The position numbers and the translations under genes are program-made. Positions 1 to 13,000 of a stretch of DNA of 64,000 bases are shown piece after piece; position 1 is the first letter of the stretch, and every line of letters starts with the position of its first letter. The notes beneath the pieces were generated by a model. It searched no databases and was not told where the DNA came from. It saw only the letters and a program-made list of their open reading frames with translations. This stretch comes from Lanius collurio (lineage: Eukaryota; Chordata; Aves; Passeriformes; Laniidae), in the NCBI GenBank assembly GCA_020086605.1, contig JACBWW010000021.1, positions 8,966,773 through 9,030,772 on the forward strand, written 5' to 3'.

Positions 1-3000
1 CAGCCAATGAGTTTTCGCCTGGAGGAAGCCTGTCTTGCATCCTTTTACTACTGTGTCCTTGATTATTGTTGCCCTCCAAATCAGCTCTAAAAGCTGGCAC
101 ACTGCTGAGGTCAGCTCTGTGGTTACATGGATCACTTCCTTCCTTCTTTCTTCTCTTTCACTTTTCATCCATGGGCCGGAATCCAGCACCAAGCTCTCCA
201 AGGGCTCACACACCACAGCAGTGCCCACTGGGGAAAAAGTCAAGCCAGTTCTAAGAGTCAGTCAAGGCCCAGTTGGCTCAGCACCTCAAAAACCTGTCCA
301 AAGGTTGGGGTAGTGCCAAAATAATGGTGCCTCCGTGTGTGATGGTTGATAGTGCCCATTGCTTTGATTCCTAGTCTGATTTAAGCTCATGGTGTGTATC
401 AATATGACCCTGCTGACTGAGAGTCCCTCTAGACTTCACCATATCTTTGTGATAGTGCTCTGTTTAACAGCCCAAGAGTACAGAAATCAGAATAATACAG
501 AAATCAGTCTGTCTCCCTGATTCTGGGCTGTTTGCACCCCATTTCTATGTGTTCTCATCACAGGTAGATGGGGAGTGAAACAAATTCAGATTTATTTTGT
601 GAAGTGGTAGTTTTGCAAGTACTGGAATTTTGGGGGGAACAATATGATGGAAAACTCTTTGAGAATTTCAGCAAATTACTCACAGAGCTGTACAGAAATT
701 GCACTAAACTGGAGGCATGTGGATGTTTGTTAGATGAAGGGGCTGAGCTGAACATTTAATGGCTCCAAATGTGTCAGTCCTTTCATTTATGGAGTCAGGC
801 TCTTTTGGAGCCTGTACAAATGTTTATCGTGCTTAAGGTTCAATGCCAATAGGTTCAAACCCTTGTCTGTGCCTTGTGCTGAGAAGTATCTTCAATGTGC
901 CTTGGATTTGGTTACATGAAAAAAAAAAAAAAAAAAGGAACAGCCGTGGGGAGGGTTTCATTTTACCCTGGAAATCTGGCATAAATAGTAATGTTAGCAC
1001 CCTCTGATCCAAGGAGGCACCACGTAAGAGCTCATTTTGAAGTACTTCCCAAAGCTGGAGTTGGGATCTCCAGAATCAGCTTGAGCTTAATGAATTTGCC
1101 AGGAGTGCGCCGGAGCAGCTGGAGCAGGGAGTGCTGCGCTCTGGTGGCAGCTCCTCAGGGACACTGCCCGCAGCAGGGCTCCCACGGGCCTTGCAGGAGC
1201 AAAAGCCAAAATTCTGCAGAGCAGAAAGCCTGACACACTCCTGGGCACCTTTATGAGGGGTGGCTGATGTCCTGCTGTGTCAGATGGTGGTGATCCCCAT
1301 CCACCAAAGGGAGACAAGAACTCCAGGTTGTAGGCAGGTCTTCAAGTACCAATCAGTGGCTAATTAGCCAATGATCTTCCAGCAAATCCTGCAACTCAGT
1401 GGAGCAGTTCTGGGCGAGAAGGCTGGGGAACACAGTGTAGAATGAAGAGTGCTTACTGACTACTGCTAAATGCTTTACATCAGACAATCCAAGATGACTT
1501 GCTAGAGCAGGAGTCAGTTTGGCATTAATTTTCACATGGAGTCATGAGACGGGTCCCTTAGCTTTGGTGTAAACACCCAGGCTGGCTTACATCATGTTCT
1601 TTCCCAGTGCAGTGTTTGACTAAAAACCTTGTGGTTGACCATTGCCTTGTTTAAAAATGTTAAATGATCTGTGCTGCTTTGTTTTGAGGCTCTTCAGGCC
1701 AAGTGCAGTTCTAACACACAGGAGAGGATTAGCAGGATAATCTAGCAAAATATTTAATTGTGAAATCCATTCCTCCTGCTGCCTGCTATAGTTATCTTCA
1801 CAGTTTGCATCCTGTGGTGGGAGCTGAGAAAAAGGCACTGCTTTTCTGGAAAGGCAGGAAGGGAGCTGAAAACCAGTTACCCCATTAAAGCTACACCAGC
1901 CATGAAGGTGGGTAGGGGGAAACTCACTGCAGAGGAGCTGTGAGAGTGCTGGAATTCTGTCTTTTGGTGGAGTGGGGCAGCTGCCAGCAAGCAGGACACC
2001 CTCTCACACACCAGCCCCACACTGAGCCCTCCAAAACTGAAGAGATCTGCTCATTTTGGGGAGGAGAAGAGGGAATACAATGGCTTCCATTTAAAAAAAG
2101 AATTTCCCAAGGTGTATGTAAGTTCTAAAACATTGTTCCATGGCTAATCTTACTGGTGGGGGAAAAAAATAAGCTGTCAAAATGATAATCACTAAAGAAA
2201 AAAAGAAACCTGTGTGAGTGAAAGCTGGCAAGTCTGTTAGCAGAATGACTACTGTACTGGAAAATTACTGAGCACTGTTTATAAAGGCAATCAGACAGGA
2301 ATGTTAGTCTTGGAGTCCTACTTTCGACATCAGCAGCTGTATTATTCTACTAGATTCCTGGTACTTTTCTCCAAAAAAAAAAAAAAAAAGCCTTCTAGTG
2401 ACTGGGTGTGGCACAACCTGTTCCCAAAAGACAAGATTCACCTGACTGTTTTGAACCCCGTTTAGCAGAGAGGTGGTGGAGAGCTTCAGGGAGAGGACAA
2501 TCCAATAGCAGAGTGTGTGTATGTTTCATGGAAAACACAATTCCATTTGTAAAGAGAGTTTTCTTCTACATAGTCGAGTATGAGCTTAGTTTGACAGCTC
2601 TAAGCAAAGTATATCTGTCAGTTCCACATGACTGATTCTCAGAAATCTTTTCCAATTCTCTGTGCTAAAATTATCCAATGTGAAATCCTGGCCCTGCTGA
2701 AAGCTGGTCTGACTTTTGCCTAAATCAGTAGAGCCACAATTTCAACCAGGTGCCCCAGAAAACTAAGAGTGACTTAGACAGGATTTTGCATCACACACTG
2801 GTGCTAAAGACAACCAGGGCTAACTGGGCATCAAGTTATCCTTACCTGTACATTAAACTAAAAGGTATTCAATAAAATCTATTAGAAATAGAACCCTCAG
2901 ATTACAGGGCTTTAGATATGTTTCTGTCACAAGGACTTTTTCAGACTTGTTTTCTAGGTAATTTCCTCTGATGCTTTACTTGGCAGTAGTACAGGCTCTG

Positions 3001-6000
3001 GTAGTAGTTAAGTGCCAGCTTTAAAAAAAATAGGTTTAATAACAAAAAAAAATGTGAAACATGTCTTTGGCTATTACTGTGAAAGCAGGGAAATAAATGT
3101 CACTGTAGCATTGGGAACAACAGTACCCTGTAGGTAGTGAGGGGATGTGTGAGCAGGGTATGTGTAGTTAGTGGAAGAGAACTCACGGTTCTTCTGCAGG
3201 GCTCAAGGCAGAAACAACCAGGTGAAATTTAATGGGCTGCAATATTTGCCCCAGAAGATGTAATGGCTTTATGTTATAAGAGGTTGCAAATCTCTGAAAA
3301 ATGACCTCATGTCTTTTGATTGCACTCCCTTACCCCCATCCTTCAGCCTTGATCTATTTTATCTTCCTAACATTTTTTTCCCAAATATTTAGCTGCAATC
3401 CCTCATTTGGAGACATTAATCTCCCCTGGGTTTATGTATGTAGTGCTGTAGACAACTTTTTTTCCTAGAAAATGTAGGAGTCTTAGGCAAGTAGGTAGAG
3501 TGGATAATTCAAGGTTAATGACTAATCCAGTCCATAGAAAGATCAAATGATGAACTGAATCTCCAAAAGATATTTCAAGTTTGCTCCAGGGGCCTGCCAG
3601 ATGAGTGTTGCCAAAGAAGTTTAGAAGAACTCCCAAATCCTCAGAAGGGATACTGAGAGGTCAGAGGTTGAGGAAGACTCAGAAGACAAAGATTTAGAGC
3701 AGCCCTCTCAGGTTGCATGTTCTGCCCATCCCAGCTTTTTGATACTTTTGAAAATCACACCCTTCTGGGCATATTTTAGCTAGAAAGACAGCCACTGACT
3801 GGGGTAAAATCTCTGCTTAAAAGCTCATCACTTTCTTCTGAATCTAGCCACCAGCAGGGATCACTTAGCTCTTGAATCTTCTGTAGAGGTAAGATTACAA
3901 AAACTAATACCAGGGATAAAGCCATCCCTGTGGTTGTGAGGAGGATGAGTGTGTTTGTCACGTAAATCAGTGCTTGTTGGCAAAATGAGAGGCTCTCCAG
4001 GGCCTCCAGCTGGAGCACTCCCATGGCCCCACAGAAGACAGGTTATAACCTGGGAGGGAAAGACCAAACTGAAAAGAACTCTGGTGTCGAGCAATCCCTA
4101 AGATCAGTTTACAGGCTTAAAGTGTAACTGGAAGCCAGATGCTTTATATGATATACACAGGGCTTAGTGTACAGCAGTTAATTGGCTTAGTTAATAATAC
4201 AGAGCCAGCCTGGGGTTTGGAGTTAGAACACTGGAGTTGCTTTTGACATTGTCATAAAAGAAATACTTACGTTTTTTTAAAGAAAATCACCCTTTAAGTA
4301 GGTCTTGTTGTTAAACACACTCAGGTGTGTTCAGAAGGTGTAATGACAGTGTAGAGACAAAAATCTGCCTGTGGTGTAATTTAATAGTAACCATAAGGTG
4401 ATACTATTTGTACATCACATTTTTCTCCCCTGTGTGTATATTAGTTTTAGATAGTAACTCTGCTAGTAATCTTGCTGCAAATTCCTTCCAAAAATTTGAA
4501 ACTGGCAGGAATTTTCATCTTTAAGCACTTTATCCATAAATCCCTTGTCTTTTCACGTTGGTTGTGAATGTTGTTGAAATACAGTTGCAGTGATCCTGGG
4601 TGTTACAGGCACTAAAACAATACTTTCAGCTGCCGGTGGAGGAGAGTTTTGGGGGAGCTGTGGGGATTCCAGGTACTGCCAGGACTGCATGTGAGACTCA
4701 CCTTTACTTGTTTGCCAGATTGTTTTTACAAGCCATTGATCCAAGCACAGATTTCACTGAGGGAATGAAGTTTTGGGGTCAAAGTGATCATCCCCTTGGT
4801 GCCTTTAAAAATAACCTACTTTACTCGTATTATTATTATTCAGACATTTAATGTCACTTGTGTCCTGGATGAGAAAGTAAAACCACCACTTCAAAATAGC
4901 CTTTAATTTCTAAGTATTTCAACTATGACAGGCAGGACAGAGTGGGCTGTGAGGTTTCAGAGATCCCTTACAACATTGCCCCACTTGATTTGTTACCACA
5001 GGATTGGGAGTGGACATAGTGGATGGTGACTGAAGCTGACCACTCTAAAGAAAAAGCTGGAGATTGTGTTTTCAAACACAACTTTGTACTGGTACCCTGG
5101 GTTTCAGCTCTTGCCTGTGCAATCATTCTTCTGATGATGATAACACTTGTTTTTTCTGTGCTAATTTTCTAGTTACACTCTGTCATGTCTGTGCTGGTAC
5201 TGACTAGAGACCACCAAAAACGGTAGAAACCAGGTGATTCCTCCCCTCCACAAGATCAACAAACAAAAAAAATTAGAAAGTAATTTTCCTTCCTGAAAGG
5301 AAAGCCATAACCTTGCTTCTTAAGGCATCTTGGAAATAGTTGGCATGCTGTGTGCTGCCCATCCTAAATGCAAGCTCAGAGACAGCCTCTGCCAAGAATG
5401 TATTTTTATCTTTTTTCCTTGCTTTCAGCCCCTTTCCCTTTTTCTTTTGCCAGTAGCTGTAGATCACACTGAGAGCCCAGTGCTGAAGTGAATATTAGCT
5501 GAGTGGAGCCTGGACAGAACCCTTTCCCTGCCCTGTGACTCACATTCAGCTCATAAAGCACAGTCATTTCATCCCTTCCAGACCTTTGTCAAGAGCTTCC
5601 TTCACTCATATGGAGAATTCCCTCCATGTTTACTCCAACAGGGCAGAGCCCAGCTGATACTAAGGGGCCTGGCTATTAATTTTCATGAACACTGATTTCT
5701 GCACTTCAGGGCTATTTTTGTCAGCCTTTCAGCCCAATATTTGATTTCCCAGCTGACATTTTCCCATTCCATAAGAGAAATACCAAGCCCTGCGCCATGG
5801 AGATGCACCAAAACTGCAGTCTGAAGAAACAGCTTTGGTGTCTCGCCAGCTGTTTTAGCCAACAGAAATTCACAGATGTGTCAGTCAACTGCTTTAATGC
5901 ACAGGAGCATTTGAGCAGGGCCCTGTTCCACAAAAGACAGGTGGCCAGTCTGCCCAGTCCTGCTCTGGGCAGGTGTGACAGCACTGATGACTGTGCTGAC

Positions 6001-6874
6001 AGTGAAGGCAGAAGCCATTTGGTTTGTCACACCAGTCATGGCATTTACAAATTCATTCATGACAGTTGCAGCAGGTGAAGATGTTTCTACAAATGGTGCT
6101 GAACTGATTTTCCCCCCTTCAGGAATGGGAAGATAGGAAACAGGTGTTTTGATTCATTTCAGAGATGTGACACAATGGCTTCAAAAGAAATGTGGTGAAT
6201 AAGTTTCTCTACCTGGATTACAGGAGTCTCCAGCAGAATGAAATAGTATTTCTCAGCAGACCTGTTTTTGAGAAGTCTTGTTTGGGCCACTTACCATAGT
6301 AGACAGCCATTGGGTGACAAGTAAAAGATTCATGGTATGGGGGTACTAATCTGGATGCCAGTCCTAAATAACAGGCCAGAAGGTCAATTGCCTGGTGAGA
6401 AAGGCATGAGAGCCTTCCGGTGCTCAGTGGCTGCACAGCTATTGCTCCAGTCCCTCACTCCATCCAGGAATGCCCATAATTACAGAGAACATGCTCCTCA
6501 CTGACAGATTGCAGGAAGCTACAGATCGATGCTGCTTGTCTTTTAGAAAAAAATGTCTTTCCCTCCATCCTTCCTCCTTCAGATCCTTCTTAGACACTTT
6601 ATTCACTGCCTTGTAGCCCTGCTCTGGTGCTTCCAGCAGTTACTGCAGTCAGTAGAGCTGGAAGTCAGAAGGAGATATTCAATTGCATACTTACACACCA
6701 GCTTTACCCACTTCAGCTCCCGAAGAGGATCAGTGAGCTCAGGGTGGTGACAACACAGCACCATCAAAGCACCCACAAATCCAGGAAGACCTGCCCATTT
6801 CTCACTGGGTTTAAGTGAAGCATAATGTTTTATCCTAACAGTTTGCTAACATTTATCCTCTGGCTCCTTCCCAG
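1..6874 (+). other. ADAMTS17: ADAMTS17 intron (3' part)
   Basis: This is inferred to be intron sequence because it lies directly before a splice acceptor at 6874 in a gene that must begin further left. No TSP1-like or other coding exon with splice sites was recognised. The short ORFs here have no domain pattern. It contains A-runs of 18 (919-936) and 17 (2373-2389) bases. A GC-richer patch at about 1085-1230 was examined and does not read as a TSP1 module. A small exon could have been missed. Confidence 0.7.
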
Positions 6875-7079
6875 GTGGGTGACTGGCCACTGGAGTCCCT
6901 GCTCTGCCACTTGTGAGAAGGGTGTCCAGCACCGGGAGGTCACTTGTGTTTACCAGCTGCAGAATGGCACCTACGTCAACACCAGGGATCTTTACTGCCT
7001 GGGCAACAAACCAGCCATGGTGCAGAGCTGTGAGGGACGGGACTGCCTGTCCATCTGGGAAGCATCAGAGTGGTCAAAG
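6875..7079 (+). CDS. ADAMTS17: ADAMTS17 internal exon: TSP1 repeat and start of the next
   Basis: 205-bp exon. The acceptor is the pyrimidine tract TGGCTCCTTCCCAG ending at 6874 and the donor is AAG|GTAGGA at 7080. The first base completes a codon from the upstream exon (entry phase 2) and the exon ends on a whole codon. It encodes a full TSP1 module: W-x4-W (WVTGHW), then CSATCEKG, which fits the C-x-x-S/T-C-x-x-G O-fucosylation pattern, and a closing cysteine in SCEGRDC. It ends with the first residues of the following module (ASEWSK). An N-glycosylation sequon NGT lies in the middle (LQNGTYVN). The start was set by the splice site, because in-frame ATGs upstream lie in intron sequence. Confidence 0.93.
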
Positions 7080-10000
7080 GTAGGAACTTCACCCAAAAAA
7101 GAAGCCGGACTGCACAGAAGTCTGGATTCACTGGCCTTAATCCATGGTTCTCATGGTCAGCATCCTCGCAGCACTGGAGCACTGGGCAGGACTCTCATTT
7201 GTTGAGATGACCAGTGAGGAGCTGAGGTTTGGTTTCCAGACTAGATAAATTAGTAAGGCAGAGTTTAGATATTCTCTAGTGACTATCTTTCCATCTGAAA
7301 ACTCTGACCAAGAAGGAAAAATGTTTCACTGACCTGAGGCCAGAAGTGTAGTAACCCAGTAGGGCTCCATTTAAATGTGGTATGAACAAATACCAGGCTT
7401 ATCAAGAATCTGCATGTTACAGGGAATGTACAGTCTTTGGGCCCTATCCAGCCTTATTTTGTGTAATTCCAGGAACATGAAAAAGCTGGTTATACTTTGT
7501 ATAAAAGGTGCATCTCTGAGTAGTTGCAGAGCTAAGAAATTTTTCCCAAGTATTACGAATGCATTTCTGATGTAAATAATGTGTGGTCTAGACAGTTACC
7601 CTATGTTTTGTTTAGCAGCAGAGTGATCTGGGAATGTGCCTGCAGTTCATGACTAGGACTCAGCTAGTACAGGGCAACTTTGTCTGAACCCTGTGAGTAA
7701 CAGTCCTTTCAGGATGCCTGTGCTCACTTTGATATTGTATTTGTTAGGCTCACCTGAGTGATGAGATCCTTTCACTCTGGGTGCAGGGTTGCAGCTCTAC
7801 CAGCCTCATTCCAGCCTGGCTGTCCAGGAACAGCCCTTTCTGTGGGAAGAATTCCTCATTATTCACCTCTTTTTGAAACAGGGAGCTCCTGTTTAAAATG
7901 TTGTCAAAGAGCTTTTGCTAAATATTATTGTTAGAAATGTGCTTAGAAGTCACAGAAGCTCAGGATAGGAGGGATCCTGAGGAACAGTGTCTCCTCACAA
8001 ACACAATGGGATTTCATTGTGTACCTCCTGGACAGGAAATCTTAGTTTGGCAAGAGAGATGATAGTTAAGTGAGAGCAGTGTTCCCTTTCAGTGGGGTGC
8101 TGGATCTGTTCACTGGTGCATGAGTTCTTTCATTGTAAAAGATGTGCAGAAACACATCCAAAGTTTTGGTAAGTTTTCTGATAGGTCTTTTGTGTGTTGT
8201 AGCTGTTCCCCTTTCAGATGATGCCCTGTTTATTTCTTATAACTAAACCAGCTGAACTGTTTATAGCTGAGATTAGGGTGCAACTCCTACCTGGTTTACA
8301 TGTGGATTTTTTACTTGAGTCTTTTGCTAATGATCCCAAGTACTTCTTTCTCCCTTTTATGAGAGTAAGTTACAGATCAATGGAAATCTTCCATATCTGT
8401 GACCATGTAACTCCTTTGCAAATACACAGCATTTTTAGATACTTTTTTCTGGTTTACTTTTCCTTTGATACATTTATTTACTTTTGTTGGGTCTGTAACT
8501 GTGCACTTGTGATTTTAAATTTGTTGTCCTGGCCCATTTCTGCTGTTATGAAGCACAGTTGACTCTAGGACATGTTTGATGCTCTGCCAGTGTGAACCCT
8601 TCTCACACCTAGGACTTTCTTCAGTGGTAATCACTTTATTCCTTAGCATTTTAATCTCATGTTGTGGAATAAATATCCCTGTAATTGTATCATTTTATCA
8701 ATCAATTTTCTGATATGTTTTTTTTTTCCTTCTTCCTTATACAACACAGTTGACTGCACTGATGTCTGGTCCCTGGTCAAAAATGTGTGTTTTCACAGTA
8801 AATTCCAATGCAATCTTCATTGTGGAAAAAATTAAATTCCCCTTGTATTGCCAAACAGTTGAGATTGTTTTGGACAAAGTACTGCTCAACCCATTTTTAA
8901 TGATAAAAATAGAGGCTGTCAGGAGAAGGTGAATGCTTCTACTGTTAGAGGGCTAGAGTGAAAAAAAATACGGATTTCCTTCAGATAAAGGAGTTGTGTC
9001 TTAACTGCAAAGTTGTGTTGCTTCTTTGCAAAGCTTCATTGGATCTGACAAAGTAATTTGTTAATAATATAAGACTTAATGACCTCGAGTCGACACACAG
9101 AAAATGGGCATATTAATTTGTGGACTCTCTATAAAATCTATATATTAAGAAATTCTTCATGAAAACAGATGACTTGAGGAAAGGAAAAAAACTCCTAAAG
9201 AGGGTGATTTATATGTGACCACCAAAGATCTGTTGGAAACCTTCTTGCTCATGCTGTTTTGTCTAGGAAAGTATATGCAGTATTAATCTGTGAATGACTT
9301 AAAAGCTGTGGGAAGAACAAACAGTTGGTGTTTTTCCCAGACTTGCTTGTAAAACCTACCTAGAGATTTCTCCTACTGTGAAAAATACTCCCACTTCAGC
9401 TTGATTTACTTTGAGTATCTTGGACTGTTACAAAGATTTTTATATATTGTACTTTGTAGTCTGAGATGAATGAGTGCAACCCAGAGGAGTCCACCCGGGG
9501 GCCTGAGGAAAATGATACATAGTTTGGGAAAGTCTACCCAATTTGGGGCAAATTCATGGCTTTATGGTACCATTTAGGGAACTCCAGCCTGGGATCTCTG
9601 GCAAGCCATGCACTCTGAGCAGCCCAGCAAAGCATTTTGTGGAATTCTGCAAAGCTGGGAAGAATTCACCCCCGTGTCTTGCACAGCTCTACATTGTGCT
9701 CCTTACAAAGATGTTACATCCATAAGGGGGTCACGCCATGAGCAGCCCACAGTAAATTAAGTGGAAGGTTTCCCAGATTTTCAAGAAGTCACTTTGTAGT
9801 GCTGTGAAGTATTTAAAGGCATGTCTGTTTGCTTGCCAGCTCATAAACGCTTGTCATTCACGTCCTTAACAAGGCCAGCAGGTCAGAACTGCCTGGATTG
9901 TGTTTTTAAGACAGTTAGACAGGCATGCTGAGATTTGTCCATTTGATGTAATTTATATCAAGCTGATGCTTGTTTCCAGCATAGACCCCCTGGATGGAGA

Positions 10001-13000
10001 AGCTTCTTGGAACATGTTCAAAAGACCTCACAGAATATCTCATATCTTCACTATTTATTCAGTGTCAAATCAACTGTCTTTTCCCTGCTGGCCCCCCGAA
10101 GGGGAGAACTTGACATGCCAGAGGAGGTTGGTTTTTATCTCAGCTGGTACATAGATCATTTTTCCACCCACCTGTCCCCAGTGGCTCTGCAAGACAATTT
10201 CTCACTCTTAACCACTGCAGTGGCATGAGAATGAGGAGCAGGCAGACTGGCTGTGCTCAGGGCTCATGACAAGAGCTCAGGTCTCTTTGACAGCAGACCT
10301 GGTGCTCTACAACCAAACTGGTTATTGAAAGCAGAAATTTGGGTTCAGTTCATGCCAGTATCCTTTTCCCACCTCGTACAGCCAAGAAAATCAAGACAAA
10401 TTCTCCATTGAACAAGAATTTCCAACCATTGGCAAAGATAAGAAGTGAGTGGCCAGATATCCCTGCTCTTTAGGTGCTAATTCCATAGAGCCCAGGCACA
10501 AAACCATTTGTGGATAATTTGTGCTCACACAGGAAAAGTCTGTTAGAGTTTTTCAGAATTAAGATAGAGATGAGCATTTGGCAAATCCAAAAGTGAAGGT
10601 GACATAAGTGTTTCACATGAGAACATGTGTGAGAACCATGACTTTGCCATGATATGTATATACTGTGCTACAGAAACATGTTTGTAACAGTGGTCTCATG
10701 CTACTGTGATTTAAAATTGCATTTAACACCTCATGCTGAATCTCATGATACATTAAGGGATGTGGCAGTTCTGTGTAGATCTCTGTCCATCTTCAGCATG
10801 AATGAGGAGCCCTTCAACACAAGATTTAGTGGTACCAGTTCTAGCAAAAAGCCAGCTGGCCTTTTTCACAGGTTGATTTTCAGAATTGCCATTTTTCTTA
10901 AGTAAAATATTTCACAAGCAGTCATCATGCTTTTCAAATTACTCATGTATGAGTGGCTTGGATTACTGTAATAAAATCTTATGGATTACAGTTTTCCTCA
11001 GTGTTCATAACCCCAGCTTTTCCTCTGAGCTATGTTACCAACATAAAAGCTAGCATTTCTAAATACCATGTAACAAAAACTAAACCCCTGTTTTCTTGCA
11101 GTGCTCAGCAGACTGTGGCAGGGGAATTCAGAAAAGGACAGTGACGTGCACAAACTCCCAGGGCAAATGTGATGCAGCCACCAGGCCGAGAGACGAGGAG
11201 GAGTGTGAGGATCACACAGGCTGTTATGAATGGAAAACAGGAGACTGGTCCAAGGTAACAGCGAACACTTCGTGGTGTTTTCTTTCTGAGAGCAAAGATG
11301 TTCTGGGTGCTGAGCTCCCATGTGCTGTCTGCATTAATTTGCAGTTTAAATATTTAGGAAGCAAAGGTTTAACTGGTTTTCAAGGTAGTCTGGGACCTAC
11401 ACACATAGTTCAGTCCTACACTCATTCCAGCCACCTGAAATGAAAGAAAGGCTTGAGTTTAAAGGCTGAGCCAAAACCATCAGTCCATTCCTCAGGGCTG
11501 GAGCTTACCTTCATTTAGGCCTGTCTGAACTTTGTTTCTCCAGTGACATCACTGGAATTAATTCCTGAATGCAGTGGATTAAACCAGAACAGAGTCTGCT
11601 CTGCATTTGCATTCTGATCTTTAAGTAATACAAGGTTTTGCTTGGGAAGGAGGCCTGGCAGTGTGAGAAACTCAGCCCTTGCCTGTGTTGTTCAGAAAGC
11701 ATCCTTTACATTGATGACTTTGTGTTTGCATAAGGGACTAAAATTTCCCAGCAATATTATATTCAAGTTTGGTTTTATCTTATCTTTCTAACTGTACTGT
11801 TCTTTAAACAGAAAATCTACTTTGTGTTCTGGAATGTACGGCATGTGCAGAAACCTCTGGGATACAGTAGTTGCACTTTGCTTTCCAAAAACCCAAACTC
11901 CAGCAAGCAAAATCCAGTGAAGCACAGGCCCAGGATGGGCAAATTGGCTTATCTGTGATTGCATTTTTTTTAGGAATTACTATTATGTATATACTCTGTC
12001 ATAGATACGTGAATTTAATGGTGTCAGTGCTGGAGAATGCAGGAAGAACCTGCCACATACAGAGTGTCTGTATTTGTGCTGAGCCAGGAATTTATGTCAC
12101 AAGATGTTTACAGTATCGAACATTATTTTATTCATAACCTGGCATTCAGAGTCTGTGCAAGTTGGCCAAAACAAACAGTCCCTGTGTGTTAACAGGTGAA
12201 AAAACATTATTTATTTAGTTATTTATTTGTGGAATGCTAAAACATTTTGGCATGCAAACAGGCCTGGATTCTCCTGATAGAGAGGAATATGAAATAATTG
12301 TATATTCACCGATTACATGGATTGAAAGTTCAGTGTTGTGTGAACAGTTCCAATCTGATAAAGATGTTGGCTCACTGCTGGGAGGGCTGCAATCCTGCAT
12401 GGGTCATGGCAAACAGTGTTGTTGATGGGTTTAGTATCTGCATGTGAGCAGGGCAGGATCAATGCAAAATCACTAGTTATTTGTGATTCTTAGCTCAGGA
12501 GCAGGATCATCCATGTGCAGGAGGGCACAAAAGCTTGTGTGCTGCATATGTGGCCTGCTTCTGTCTTCAGGGAACTTGTGCCAGTGCTTTGCTTCCCAGG
12601 AATTTCACCCTGTGTGAGTCCAGCAGGATGTTCTTGGACTTAGATTTGGTTTATAATGATCATTTAAAATTCTAGACATATTGGTTAATTCTGACTGGAC
12701 ACTTAGATCACACAATTAGATTCTTATTCTCTGAGCAGAGGGGTAGAGATTGCTAGAAAAGAATAGGTACAATTCTTAGAAGAAAATTTATTTTTCCAGA
12801 AACCCAGATAGCTGAAATGTTTGGTGTGGAATTCAATTCTTCACAAATCCTGAGTGAAGGATTTTCATCATGAGGATACAGAAGCTCTGATACAGGGCTT
12901 GGACTTAGGAGGGGAGCCTTTACAGCTATCAGCAACTCTGGCTTAAAACAGTTCCTCCTTTAAGGAGAAACACAAAGTCTGTAGCCATTAGATTATAGTA

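Noticed and set aside
919..936. A-run as a possible retrocopy tail (also 2373-2389, 22592-22606, 25542-25558, 46832-46847)
   Set aside because: No upstream coding-like or SINE-like body and no target-site duplication was seen; plain simple repeats.
1085..1230. GC-richer patch as a possible upstream ADAMTS17 exon
   Set aside because: Its translation lacks the W-x-x-W / C-S-x-x-C-G pattern and no convincing splice pair borders it.
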